Shown: positions 17,981 through 25,995, counted from the stretch's first letter. The stretch: DNA of 64,000 nucleotides from Streptomyces sp. JH14 (GCF_029428675.1 NZ_JAJNEL010000001.1:3968001-4032000), one strand, 5' to 3'. Translations and numbers: made by a program. The notes: generated by a model not told the origin, from the sequence alone.

Positions 17981-18337
17981 TCAGCCTTTGTTCGCCAATT
18001 CCTTGAGTTCATCGAGAGTCGTGGACTCGGCCAGCGAGCCGGGCACGACGCGGCTGCCCTGGATGTCACTCGTGTCCCGGATCAGCTCGGCGAGCAGGGC
18101 GGTGGGGGCGATGTCGCGCGCCTTCGCGTCCCGCAGCTTCCGAAGCCATGCGGCACCGGCGTTGATCTCGGCAGCGCCGAGCCCCGGCGGCGTGACCCAG
18201 CCGGCGGCTCCTCCCTCGTCGTTCGCCCAGACATACCCGATCACCACGCCGGTGTCGGCGGCCACCCGCACATACCGCACAGGTCCCTGTGCGACAGGGC
18301 TGTAGTGGGGTGGTCCGGCGATGCGCTTGAACCGCAT
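17981..18337 (-). CDS. toxin-adjacent paralogue copy B, start codon unclear
   Basis: The homologous region runs from 18358 (NPRFEEDMRFKRIAGPPHYS) to a full-length C-terminus (SRVVPGSLAESTTLDELKEL). No start codon precedes NPRF at the position used by copies A and C. The annotated ATG at 18337 would drop the first seven residues. Alternatively ATG 18487 would add about 43 residues read out of frame from the fused C-type fragment, giving a 168-residue chimera. Codon quality in the shared part is good, so either decay is recent or one of these starts is used. It is nearly identical to copy D in its middle third. Confidence 0.6.
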   Translation of the reverse strand: MRFKRIAGPPHYSPVAQGPVRYVRVAADTGVVIGYVWANDEGGAAGWVTPPGLGAAEINAGAAWLRKLRDAKARDIAPTALLAELIRDTSDIQGSRVVPGSLAESTTLDELKELANKG

Positions 18338-18384
18338 GTCTTCTTCGAAGCGCGGATTGGAGTGGTGTTCGCCGGGCGTTCTCG

Positions 18385-18480
18385 CTCCGGGTTGGCCAGT
18401 CTTCTGACCACGTCGGGGTTCGGGGCTTCGCTCAGCGAGTCGGGTACGACGTGGCTGGTCTTCGTGGGGTCCGACTCCTG
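18385..18480 (-). pseudogene. C-terminal fragment of a C-type paralogue fused upstream of copy B
   Basis: In the frame shifted relative to copy B, the minus strand reads QESDPTKTSHVVPDSLSEAP then NPDVVRRLANPE. This matches the last 32 residues of copy C almost exactly. Its stop is gone (NPE is followed by RERP), and the rest of the gene is missing. The fragment starts 5 nt after the stop of copy A. This is the scar of a lost second C-type gene. Confidence 0.8.
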
Positions 18481-18497
18481 GATCCATAGGTGGAAGA

Positions 18498-18896
18498 TCA
18501 GCCCTTTCCAGCCAGCTCCTTGAGAGCGGCGAGAGTGGGTGCCTCCGCCAGCGAGCCGGGGATGACATGACTCGATTCGATATCGCTCGAGTCCCGGACC
18601 ATCTCAGCGAGCGCGGCTGTGGGAGCGGTGCCGCGCGCCTTGAACTCGCGGAGCTTCATCTCCCACAGAAAGCCGCCATTGAAGGCTTTGGGACCGGCGG
18701 TCGGCCGCGGCTCCCAAGCTGCGGCGTCATCCTGGTCGTTACCCCACACATAGCCGAGCACGGTGTTGGTTTCGTCCGCCACAGCAAAGTATCGGACGGG
18801 CCCATCCGTCCTGTAGGCGTAGTCCGGGGGGCCATCGCTGCGTTCGAAATGCAGGTCCTCGTCGAAGCGCGGATTGCGCCGGTACTCGTCACTCAT
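18498..18896 (-). CDS. toxin-adjacent paralogue copy A (candidate immunity protein to the ART toxin)
   Basis: 132 residues, intact and the most divergent member: MSDEYRRNPRFDEDLHFERS, VLGYVWGNDQDDAAAWE, GGFLWEMKLREFKARGTAP, SSHVIPGSLAEAPTLAALKE. It starts 15 nt after the stop of the 853-residue ADP-ribosyltransferase toxin. This is the canonical place for the cognate immunity gene, and it is the copy least eroded. Cytosolic, acidic, no recognised domain. If it protects against the toxin, it should bind the C-terminal 220 residues of that protein (inference). Confidence 0.78.
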   Translation of the reverse strand: MSDEYRRNPRFDEDLHFERSDGPPDYAYRTDGPVRYFAVADETNTVLGYVWGNDQDDAAAWEPRPTAGPKAFNGGFLWEMKLREFKARGTAPTAALAEMVRDSSDIESSHVIPGSLAEAPTLAALKELAGKG

Positions 18897-18911
18897 TGCG
18901 CCTGTCCTCTG

Positions 18912-21473
18912 CTAGGTCCTGGGAAGAACTTCGCCATAGATCTGCCACTTGCCGCTGTCATCCATGAAGACGCGCGTCACCTTGTATTCAGTACCGCGAC
19001 CGAGCAGCATTTCACGTTCGGCCACTCCGAAGTCGCTCAGCCGCTCGACCCACATGGTCGGGGTGCCCTTGGGCACACGCAGGCGGAGAATCGCTTCCTT
19101 GCCCGCGAAGCTGGGGACCGGATGGTTGCCCAATGACGTCGACATGTAGCCCTGGTCAGGATACGTGTTGCCCAACATGCGCATCGGGCTGGGAACGTCG
19201 ATGTGGCCCAGTCCGGTCCCACGGACAACCATCATGTCCTCGGGCATCGGGTTCCCGGCAAGAGCCTTGTCGATCTCGTCGACCTCGTGTCGGACCTGGG
19301 GCGTGTCAAATTCCGTCTTGCCCCGCAGGAATCCATTGATCTCCTTGTACGTCGGAGTGGGCTGCGGAGGTTCCTTCGTGTAGTCGAAGACGGCGTCCTT
19401 CTGCGACTGCGGAAGGTTGTCGGCGTAGTCGTTCCACTGTTCCCTGCCGTACTTGACGGCAGCCTGGTCGTCGGGGAAATGAACTGTCCCGTCGGAGATC
19501 TCGGCCAGGGCGACCCGGTGCTTGTCCGCAGTGGAAAGCTTGTCAAAATCGGCATGTGACATGTGCGGGGTGTACTTGAAGTCGTCCGCCGCGCCGGCGA
19601 CACCCGTCCCGTCCGCATCGGGATGGCCGGCCGTCGCGGCGTCGTCCGCGCCGTGCAGGGCGTCACCGGTGGCGCCGTTCGGGTCGACATGCCCGCCGTT
19701 GTCACCGGCGTGCGCCGCGTCGTCGGCGTGCGGGCCCGCGTCGTCGGCGTGGCCGCCGTGGTGCGGGCCATCTTGGCCGTGCGTACCCGGTGCGTCGTGC
19801 CCGTGCGTGGTCGGCACGTCGTGCCCGGGGCCGTGCGGGCCCGCGGGCGGGACGTCGTGCCCGGCGCCCGTCGGGAGGTGCTCTCCCGGCACGTGCGCTG
19901 CCGGTCCGCCGGGTACGTGGCCTGCGGGGCCGCCGGGTACGTGGCCCGCAGGATCGAAGGCCGAGGGGGCGGGTCCGAATGAGCCGCCGGGTACGTGCGA
20001 TGCCGGGCTTCCCGGCACGTGGCCTGCCGGGTCGAACGACGCCGGGGCGGGGCCGAAGGAGCCGTTCGGTACATGGGTCGCCGGAGCGCCGGGCACATGG
20101 GTGCCCGCGTCGGCCGGCAGGTTGTCGAAGCCGCCCGTGTGCGGCACACCGGGGAGACCGCTGCCGGCGTGGACTCCGGGCATCGACGACTGCGGGAGCT
20201 GCCAGGAGGTGGGCAACGACGTGCCGGGGACCGTGGCGTGCGGGATCGAAGGTGTGTCGATCGGGGTGTTCGGGGGGATCAGGTTGCCGTTGGGGTCCAG
20301 AAGGTGTCCGTCGGGCAACTGGAACGAGCCGTCGGGCAGCGTGGGGATCTCGACGTTGCCGATGCCCTTGAGGCCCTTGGTGATGTCGCCGATCTTGGAG
20401 AGGCCGGCGCCCGCGCCCTTGGCGATGTAGGTCATCGGGTCGATGACCTTTCCGGCCTTCCCGGCCACCGACAGGACCTTCGCGACCGCTCCCGCCTTGC
20501 CCGCGCCGGAGACACCGGCACCGGCGCCGCCGGTGAAGACGGTGGTCAGGACGTTGAACGTGACCGCTCCCGCGGCCCGTCCCGGGTTCTTGCCCCACTC
20601 GTCCCAGGCGACCAGCGCCTTGCCGGTCTCCTTCATCGCGGTGCGCGAGTCCCGCAGCCAGGACGGCAGCTTGTCGTCCGGCAGGGTCCAGAACAACGCG
20701 CCCGCACCCGGGATCGACGTGATCACCAGACCGGTCGCGAGCTGGGCGAGACCTTTCCAGGCCTGGCCCATGGCGTCCCAGCCACCGAACCCGACCAGGG
20801 TGCCCAGGCCCTTGATGGTGCCCCAGATCCCGTCGACGATCAGCCCGTCCCAGACGAACGACTTGACCCAGTGCCCGACTTCCCAGACATGGTGCTTCTC
20901 CTCCATGGGATCACCCCAGGGAAGCTTCGCGTTCTTGAGGTCGTCGGCGTTGAACCCGTACTGGTCCTTACGCTCGGACCCGTCACCGGCGACCATCTGC
21001 GTCCCGCCGAACAACGCGGTGATCTTGTTGTGGCAGGTGCGTTCCGCGGCCCAGAACGCGGCAACCGTCGTCGTGACATCGTCGCGGAGCTGATTGTGCT
21101 CCTCGATCTTGTCCTCGTCGTACTCCCAGTCGTCGTCGTCCTTGACCTTGTTCACGAACGTCGACGCATCCGCTTTGAGCTGTGCGAGCTTCGTGACCAG
21201 CGGACGGACTTCGGTCGCGTAGTCCGACAGGGCCGTGGAAACCTTCTCCAGGTCGTCGGCGAAACCGTCGGCCCGGTCCTGGACCGGCTTCGTCGACGCG
21301 AAAAGCCGCTCCGCCTCGGGTGCCTGGTAGTACGCGGACAACCCCTGGAACTGGGTATGGACGTCGGACCCGGTGCTGCGCATGTGCCCGGCATCCGTTT
21401 TCAGGCTGCCGTAGTCCTTCTCCAACTGGCCCAGATCACCGGTGAACTGCGGTATCGCTTCCGGCTTGATCAC
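18912..21473 (-). CDS. ESX-exported polymorphic toxin with C-terminal ADP-ribosyltransferase domain
   Basis: 853 residues from a GTG overlapping the previous stop (GTGA). Residues 1-130 form a helical WXG100/LXG-like delivery domain (QFTGDLGQLEKDYGSLKTDA). Hydrophobic stretches follow around 225-265 and 290-330. A Pro/Gly/His linker of about 300 residues has repeated AGHVPGGPA-like units and a His/Asp-rich patch. The C-terminal about 220 residues carry the R-S-E signature of ADP-ribosyltransferase exotoxins: Arg751 in VVRGTGL, STS at 778-780 in GYMSTSLGN, and Glu819-x-Glu821 in VAEREMLLGRG. It transfers ADP-ribose to a protein target in competitor cells (family knowledge). The adjacent paralogue array and ESX genes fit an effector-immunity role. 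Confidence 0.9.
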   Translation of the reverse strand: MIKPEAIPQFTGDLGQLEKDYGSLKTDAGHMRSTGSDVHTQFQGLSAYYQAPEAERLFASTKPVQDRADGFADDLEKVSTALSDYATEVRPLVTKLAQLKADASTFVNKVKDDDDWEYDEDKIEEHNQLRDDVTTTVAAFWAAERTCHNKITALFGGTQMVAGDGSERKDQYGFNADDLKNAKLPWGDPMEEKHHVWEVGHWVKSFVWDGLIVDGIWGTIKGLGTLVGFGGWDAMGQAWKGLAQLATGLVITSIPGAGALFWTLPDDKLPSWLRDSRTAMKETGKALVAWDEWGKNPGRAAGAVTFNVLTTVFTGGAGAGVSGAGKAGAVAKVLSVAGKAGKVIDPMTYIAKGAGAGLSKIGDITKGLKGIGNVEIPTLPDGSFQLPDGHLLDPNGNLIPPNTPIDTPSIPHATVPGTSLPTSWQLPQSSMPGVHAGSGLPGVPHTGGFDNLPADAGTHVPGAPATHVPNGSFGPAPASFDPAGHVPGSPASHVPGGSFGPAPSAFDPAGHVPGGPAGHVPGGPAAHVPGEHLPTGAGHDVPPAGPHGPGHDVPTTHGHDAPGTHGQDGPHHGGHADDAGPHADDAAHAGDNGGHVDPNGATGDALHGADDAATAGHPDADGTGVAGAADDFKYTPHMSHADFDKLSTADKHRVALAEISDGTVHFPDDQAAVKYGREQWNDYADNLPQSQKDAVFDYTKEPPQPTPTYKEINGFLRGKTEFDTPQVRHEVDEIDKALAGNPMPEDMMVVRGTGLGHIDVPSPMRMLGNTYPDQGYMSTSLGNHPVPSFAGKEAILRLRVPKGTPTMWVERLSDFGVAEREMLLGRGTEYKVTRVFMDDSGKWQIYGEVLPRT
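19870..20110 (-). repeat. imperfect HVPG-unit repeats in the toxin linker
   Basis: Units of about 8 to 36 codons built on (S/A)FDPAGHVPG(S/G)PA(S/G)HVPGG recur five to six times on the minus strand. They encode a flexible Pro/Gly-rich linker between delivery and toxic domains. This is a likely site for recombination that swaps toxin tips. Confidence 0.75.
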
Positions 21474-21862
21474 TTGGTCTGCACCCCGGGCTTCGTCAGA
21501 TCGAGATCCGGGACACCCAGGGCCTTGCGCTGCGACTCGGCCGCCATCTCCAGGTCACCGTTCAGATACGCGGTCGTCGCATCCACCGCACCCGTCAACG
21601 ACTTCCCCGCCCGCGCCGCGATGAACTTCAGGTCCGACGTGGCGTGTTCGGCGTACTGCGACAGCGCCAGCGCGACGAGACCACCACCGGCCTTCTCCCC
21701 GCCCTCACCACCGCCCTCCGCAGTGATCGTGCCCGCACTCGTCGCCGCCGACGTCAGATGCTCCCCGTACGCCTTCGCATACGTCTCGATCTTCCCCGCC
21801 GTCTCACCCGTCGTCTTCAGCACACCCTGAATACCCTGCGGCTTCAGATCCCAGCCGGTCAT
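21470..21862 (-). CDS. small ESX-type protein, DUF6507-like
   Basis: 130 residues: MTGWDLKPQGIQGVLKTTGE, a Gly-rich turn (EGGGEGGEKAGGG), a second helix (LSQYAEHATSDLKFIAARAG) and the tail VPDLDLTKPGVQTK. The helix-turn-helix layout is that of WXG100-like partners, and I recognise it as DUF6507-type. It probably pairs with the toxin's N-terminal helical domain for export, like the small LXG partner proteins of Firmicutes (inference). Its TGA overlaps the toxin's GTG by 4 nt, giving translational coupling. It follows the WXG gene by 86 nt. Confidence 0.8.
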   Translation of the reverse strand: MTGWDLKPQGIQGVLKTTGETAGKIETYAKAYGEHLTSAATSAGTITAEGGGEGGEKAGGGLVALALSQYAEHATSDLKFIAARAGKSLTGAVDATTAYLNGDLEMAAESQRKALGVPDLDLTKPGVQTK

Positions 21863-21911
21863 GCGCTACCTCATGCTCCCCGATACCGACCGGCGCTCAT
21901 CCGCACCCAGG

Positions 21912-21985
21912 TCAGCCGATGTTGTCCGCCGCGGTCTGCGCCCGCGTATCAGCCGATGTTGTCGACCGCGGCCTTCGCGCGCGTG
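21912..21985 (-). repeat. 37-bp imperfect tandem duplication of an esx gene 3' end
   Basis: The 3' end of the preceding WXG-like gene (TRAKAAVDNIG then stop) is repeated just after the stop as TRAQTAADNIG then stop, in a different register with a period of 37 bp. The core bases CAACATCGGCTGA are identical in both copies. Confidence 0.85.
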
Positions 21986-22260
21986 ATCGTGTGCTGCGCG
22001 GTGCCGTCGTTCTTCTCCAGCGTCGTCTTCAGCAACTGGATGATGTTCCTGACCTCCTGCGAGGCCCGGTTCCACCGCATTTCCTTGCCGTGGTACTCGT
22101 CCGCGACACCGTCCGCCGTGAAGTCCGCCATCGCGGCCTTCACCTGCGCGTCACGCGCCGCGATCACCTCCTCCAGGCGCCCGATCACGACCTGGATATT
22201 GCCCTGCACATCCGCCGACGCACCCGTGTCGTACGCACGACGATCACTGCCACCAGCCAT
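21949..22260 (-). CDS. WXG100/ESAT-6-like protein
   Basis: 103 residues from ATG 22260 (a GTG one codon earlier is possible); GGGG lies 6 nt upstream. Two helices are separated by a short turn: VQGNIQVVIGRLEEVIAARD and the region around MRWNRASQEVRNIIQLLKTTL. The turn has W (MRWN) in place of the canonical WxG. The C-terminus DNIG lacks an obvious YxxxD/E export signal. I recall this type annotated as pore-forming ESAT-6 family. It is probably a secreted ESX substrate that forms a heterodimer with the 110-residue protein encoded 22 nt upstream. Confidence 0.82.
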   Translation of the reverse strand: MAGGSDRRAYDTGASADVQGNIQVVIGRLEEVIAARDAQVKAAMADFTADGVADEYHGKEMRWNRASQEVRNIIQLLKTTLEKNDGTAQHTITRAKAAVDNIG

Positions 22261-22282
22261 CACGAACCCCTACCCCTGCAGC

Positions 22283-22615
22283 TCAGCGTCCGCCGAAGCG
22301 GGCCGCGTCGAAGTTGGCGGCGCCCATCTGCTGCCGCGCGTTGTCGCCCTGCTCCTGGTCACCGGAACCGAACGCCGAGTCCATGCCCGACTGACCGCCC
22401 AGCAGCGACGCCAGCGAACCGTTCAACGCCGCCGTGATCTCGTCCGACCGGTTCTTGAACGAATCGAACGCGACCCGCCCCGCACCGTGGAACTTCCCCT
22501 CCAACGGCGCCGCCGCCTGCACCAGCTGACGGATCAACGTCCCCAAGTCATCACTCGAACCACGCGACTTCGACGTCAACGTCGACAGAACCTGCGCCCC
22601 CATGTCGAACTTCAT
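22283..22615 (-). CDS. WXG100-like protein, first gene of the ESX operon
   Basis: 110 residues from ATG 22615, chosen because AGGGGG lies 7 nt upstream (another ATG is two codons earlier). Sequence: MKFDMGAQVLSTLTSKSRGS, LEGKFHGAGRVAFDSFKNRS (GAG turn), then a Gly/Gln/Asp-rich tail ending FDAARFGGR. Size and helix-turn-helix layout match ESX substrates, although the W of WXG is not present. Partner of the next gene, 22 nt downstream. A promoter candidate lies at 22656-22685. Confidence 0.8.
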   Translation of the reverse strand: MKFDMGAQVLSTLTSKSRGSSDDLGTLIRQLVQAAAPLEGKFHGAGRVAFDSFKNRSDEITAALNGSLASLLGGQSGMDSAFGSGDQEQGDNARQQMGAANFDAARFGGR

Positions 22616-22655
22616 GTGCATCCCCCTGCCAGACCGAGTGATCCCATAGGGCGCC

Positions 22656-22685
22656 ATCCTTGCGAACCCGGCACGCCGGTTTCAA
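22656..22685 (-). promoter_or_regulatory. candidate promoter of the ESX operon
   Basis: TTGAAA (22685-22680) and AAGGAT (22661-22656) are spaced by 18 nt, about 40 nt upstream of the first WXG-like start codon. The -35 is good and the -10 is weak. Confidence 0.45.
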
Positions 22686-22843
22686 CCGGAGGTCCCCGCT
22701 GTGACCAAGGCATGACGCAGCCACGCAAGATCAAAAGTGGTGGAAGGGGATATTCGGGCCGCCGCATGTTCGCGGGTTCGCGGGATCTCCAGGAGATCTC
22801 CGCAGGATCTTCGCCGGGGCGGTTCCGGGTCCGTCCCTGCCCG

Positions 22844-22870
22844 GCGCCGGTGCACGTACGGCACCGGCGC
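22844..22870. terminator. terminator hairpin after the FAD oxidoreductase gene
   Basis: Perfect 10-bp stem GCGCCGGTGC / GCACCGGCGC with a 7-nt loop, 15 nt past the stop at 22886 on the minus strand. It separates that unit from the ESX operon promoter region. Confidence 0.75.
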
Positions 22871-22885
22871 AGGCTCGGCCTCGGT

Positions 22886-24286
22886 TCAGTGCCTTCCCGC
22901 CAACCGGTCCGCGACCTTGGCGAGGCGGTCGGTGCCGGGGCGGGGGGAGGCGAGTTCGCGGCGGTCCGCGGTGCGATAGGCCGCGTACATGCCGTGGACG
23001 CCGATCCAGCGGAAGGGTTCCGGTTCCCAGCGACGGACCTTGTGGTTCACCCAGGGGAGAGCGGTCAGATCCGTCGGCCCGGACTGGCCGGAGTCCTGCT
23101 GGATCAGGTCGCGCAGGGTGCGGGCTGCGAGGTTGGTGGTGGCGACGCCGGAGCCGACGTAGCCGCCGGCCCAGCCCAGTCCGGTGGACCGGTCGAGGGT
23201 GACGGTGGCGCACCAGTCACGGGGGACGCCGAGGACGCCCGACCAGGCGTGGTCGATGCGGACGCCCGCCGTGGTGGGGAAGAACCGGACGAGGATGTCG
23301 CGCAGCGCCTCGATGGTGGCGGGCTGGGTGCGGCCGTCGTTGTCGGTGGCGGAGCCGTAGCGGTAGGGGACGCCGCGGCCACCGAGTGCGATGCGGTCGT
23401 CGGCGGTGCGCTGGGCGTACATGTAGGCGTGGGCCATGTCGCCGAGGGTCTCGCGGCCGTCCCAGCCGATGGTGTCCCAGATCTCCTTGGGGAGCGGCTC
23501 GGTGGCGATCATCGAGGAGTTCATCGGGAGCCAGGTGCGTCGCTGGCCCTGGATGCCGGCGGTGAATCCCTCGGTGCAGCGCAGGATGTACGGGGCGCGG
23601 ACGGTGCCGTACGGGGTGTGCGCGTGCTTGGGCTTGATCTCGGTGACGGGCGTCGATTCGTGGATGGTGACGCCGAGGGCCTCGACGGTGTCGGCAAGGC
23701 CCTTGACGAGTTTGATCGGGTGCAGGCGGGCGCCGTGCGGGGTCCAGGTGGAGCCGACCGCTCCGGTGACACGGATGCGTTCGGAGGTCTCGCGGGCGCC
23801 GCGCAGGACGCGGTCGGTCTCGCCGAAGGCGATCTCCACGGAGTGGAAGTCCTTGAGGCGGGCCAGCTGGGCGGGGGTGTACGCGACTTCGAGGACGCCG
23901 CCCCGGTGGATGTCGGCGTCGATGTTCTCCTCGGCGGCGACGCGTACGACTTCGCCGACGGTGTCGTTCATCGCCTTCTGGAGGCGGACCGCGGCGTCGT
24001 GTCCGTGGAGCTTCGCGTAGCGGTCACGGCCGGCGATGCCGTTGTAGAGCCAGCCGCCGTTGCGCCCGGAGGCGCCGTAGCCGCAGAACTTGGCTTCGAG
24101 GACGGTGATGTTGAGGAAGGGGACAGCCTTCTTGAGGTAGTAGGCGGTCCACAGGCCGGTGTATCCGCCGCCGACGATGCAGACGTCGGCCGTGGTGTCG
24201 CCGGGCAGGGGTTCGCGGGCGGTGGGGGTGCCTTGATCCGCGTACCAGAACGATATTCCGCCGTTGACCGTGCTGACGGTGCTCAT
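22886..24286 (-). CDS. FAD-dependent oxidoreductase, DadA/PuuB-like
   Basis: 466 residues. The N-terminal dinucleotide-binding fold VCIVGGGYTGLWTAYYLKK (about 34-52) and GYGASGRNGGW place it with D-amino-acid dehydrogenase and gamma-glutamylputrescine oxidase-type enzymes. The C-terminal GWAGGYVGSGVATTNLAART contacts FAD. The likely reaction is oxidation of an amine or amino acid substrate. The exact substrate cannot be read from sequence and no polyamine genes are adjacent. It follows the rhomboid-like gene by 50 nt and may be co-transcribed. A terminator hairpin lies downstream. Confidence 0.88.
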   Translation of the reverse strand: MSTVSTVNGGISFWYADQGTPTAREPLPGDTTADVCIVGGGYTGLWTAYYLKKAVPFLNITVLEAKFCGYGASGRNGGWLYNGIAGRDRYAKLHGHDAAVRLQKAMNDTVGEVVRVAAEENIDADIHRGGVLEVAYTPAQLARLKDFHSVEIAFGETDRVLRGARETSERIRVTGAVGSTWTPHGARLHPIKLVKGLADTVEALGVTIHESTPVTEIKPKHAHTPYGTVRAPYILRCTEGFTAGIQGQRRTWLPMNSSMIATEPLPKEIWDTIGWDGRETLGDMAHAYMYAQRTADDRIALGGRGVPYRYGSATDNDGRTQPATIEALRDILVRFFPTTAGVRIDHAWSGVLGVPRDWCATVTLDRSTGLGWAGGYVGSGVATTNLAARTLRDLIQQDSGQSGPTDLTALPWVNHKVRRWEPEPFRWIGVHGMYAAYRTADRRELASPRPGTDRLAKVADRLAGRH

Positions 24287-24336
24287 GTTGCCCCTGCTTG
24301 TCCGGTGTGAAGCCCGAGTCTCTGTGTGGCGGGACG

Positions 24337-24999
24337 TTACTGCGCGAGGGGTGGTTTCGTCGTCCCCCGGGTGAGCGGGTAGCAGGCGAGACCGACGAGC
24401 GCGCCGGTGAGGTGGCCGAGGTCGGTGAAGGTGCGGCCGGTGATCAGGGGGAGGCCGTAGACGACGAGGACGGCGAAGAGGTACGCCGGCCGCCAGGGCC
24501 GGGGGACGTGGTACGTGAGGACGGCGACCACGCCCGCGAGTGCGTAACTGACTCCGATGTCCAGGGTGTTGACCACGGACACAGGTGCCTGTCCGTGGCG
24601 GACGGCCCAGGCGAGGGCGCCCTCGCTGACGAGGGTGGCCAGGACGTGTGCGAGCGCGGCGACCACGAACCAGCGCAGTGTCCCGAGCCAGCGTTCGGCG
24701 GGGGCGTGGAAGACCGTGAAGAGGAAGGCGTACGGCAGCCAGCGGCCGCCCTCGATCCAGAAGGCGCTGGAGATGAGGACGCGTACCGGGTCGCGCAGCA
24801 GCTCGTGGATGTTGGTCGAGTGCCGCCGCAGGAAGTCCTCTTCGAAGTCGGGTGACATCTGGTGCACGACGACGGTGGTGACGAAGAGGATCGCCAGCCA
24901 GACGTAGGTGGCGGGGGCGCTGCGGATCCAGGAGCCGAGGGCGCGGAGGGCTCGCGCGGAGACCGGGTGTGCGGGTGGGGAGGGGCTGCTCGGGGCCAT
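24337..24999 (-). CDS. rhomboid-like membrane protein, catalytic serine motif altered
   Basis: 220 residues with six predicted membrane helices, starting at ATG 24999 (GTG 25014 is an alternative). The fold resembles rhomboid proteases: a long first loop, then DIGVSYALAGVVAVL where active enzymes have GxSG, and DLGHLTGALVGL with the His of the last helix. The serine is present but the following Gly is replaced by Tyr-Ala. Activity is therefore uncertain; it may be a pseudo-protease. It is divergent from the kinase gene, with only 33 nt between the starts. Confidence 0.78.
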   Translation of the reverse strand: MAPSSPSPPAHPVSARALRALGSWIRSAPATYVWLAILFVTTVVVHQMSPDFEEDFLRRHSTNIHELLRDPVRVLISSAFWIEGGRWLPYAFLFTVFHAPAERWLGTLRWFVVAALAHVLATLVSEGALAWAVRHGQAPVSVVNTLDIGVSYALAGVVAVLTYHVPRPWRPAYLFAVLVVYGLPLITGRTFTDLGHLTGALVGLACYPLTRGTTKPPLAQ

Positions 25000-25032
25000 G
25001 GTCGATTGATGCACGGTCCTACGATCGGGTGC

Positions 25033-25944
25033 GTGATTGACATTCCGGACGCGCTGATCGCCACCCAGTCCAAGTACAACGGCGAGGCCGGGCGGGCCTT
25101 TCTGGCCGGGCTGCCGGGGCTCGTGGACCGGTTTCTGGGGGAGTGGGGGCTGCGGCGGGACGGGGCCGAGATGTACGGGATGTGCGCGCTGGTGCTGCCG
25201 GTGGTGCGCGAGTCGGACGGCCGGCGGGCGGCGCTGAAGCTCCAGGCGCAGGACGAGGAGACGGTGGGGGAGCCGGTCGCGCTGCGGGTGTGGGGCGAGG
25301 CGGGCGCGGGAGCGGTGGAGCTGCTCGGTCACGACCCCGGGACCGGCACGATGCTGCTGGAACGGCTGGACGAGCGGCGGCCGCTGTCGGCGGTGGCCGA
25401 TGAGCGGGCGGCGGTCGAGGTGCTCGCCGGGCTGCTGGCCCGGCTGACGTCCGTACCTGCGCCGGACGGACTGCGCCGGCTCGGGGACGTCACGGAGCGG
25501 ATGCTGGCCGAGGCGGGGCGGGCGGCCGCGGGGCTGGCGGACACGGGCGAACGGCGGATGCTGATGGACTGCGCGGCGGCTGTGCGGGAGGTGGCGGGCG
25601 AACCGGGGGACCGGCTGCTCCACTGGGACCTGCACTACGACAACGTTTTGGCCGGCCGGGCCGACGAGGGCCGGGCGCACGAGTGGGTCGCACTGGACCC
25701 GAAACCGCTGGCCGGGGATCCCGGCTTCGATCTGATGCCCGCCCTGTTCAACCGGTTCGACACGTCGGGGGTCCGGTGGAGGTTCGATCTGATGACGGAG
25801 ATGCTGGGGCTGGACCGGGAGCGGGCGCGGGCCTGGACGCTGGGCCGGGTGCTGCAGAACGGGGTCTGGACCGTGACGGACGGAGCACACCGGCTGCCGC
25901 CGGAGCAGGCGGAGATCGCCCGGCAGCTGCTGGAGCGGGAGTAG
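25033..25944 (+). CDS. aminoglycoside phosphotransferase (APH(6)-like) family kinase, leaderless
   Basis: 303 residues. The kinase signature HWDLHYDNVL (HxDxxxxN) and a downstream metal-binding segment ALDPKPLAGDPGFDL identify the APH(6)/streptomycin-kinase-like fold. The upstream ATP-binding Lys is in AALKLQAQDEE. Many chromosomal members phosphorylate unknown small molecules, so drug resistance should not be assumed. The GTG start at 25033 is 7 nt after a TACGAT -10 box (25020-25025), implying a leaderless transcript. Confidence 0.87.
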   Translation: MIDIPDALIATQSKYNGEAGRAFLAGLPGLVDRFLGEWGLRRDGAEMYGMCALVLPVVRESDGRRAALKLQAQDEETVGEPVALRVWGEAGAGAVELLGHDPGTGTMLLERLDERRPLSAVADERAAVEVLAGLLARLTSVPAPDGLRRLGDVTERMLAEAGRAAAGLADTGERRMLMDCAAAVREVAGEPGDRLLHWDLHYDNVLAGRADEGRAHEWVALDPKPLAGDPGFDLMPALFNRFDTSGVRWRFDLMTEMLGLDRERARAWTLGRVLQNGVWTVTDGAHRLPPEQAEIARQLLERE

Positions 25945-25995
25945 CGGCAGGGGCAGGGGTGAGGAGCGGTGCGGGCGTGTGCCTACGCTGCCCTC

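Noticed and set aside
25033..25944. Streptomycin resistance gene
   Set aside because: Only the kinase fold is supported; no resistance or biosynthesis genes accompany it.
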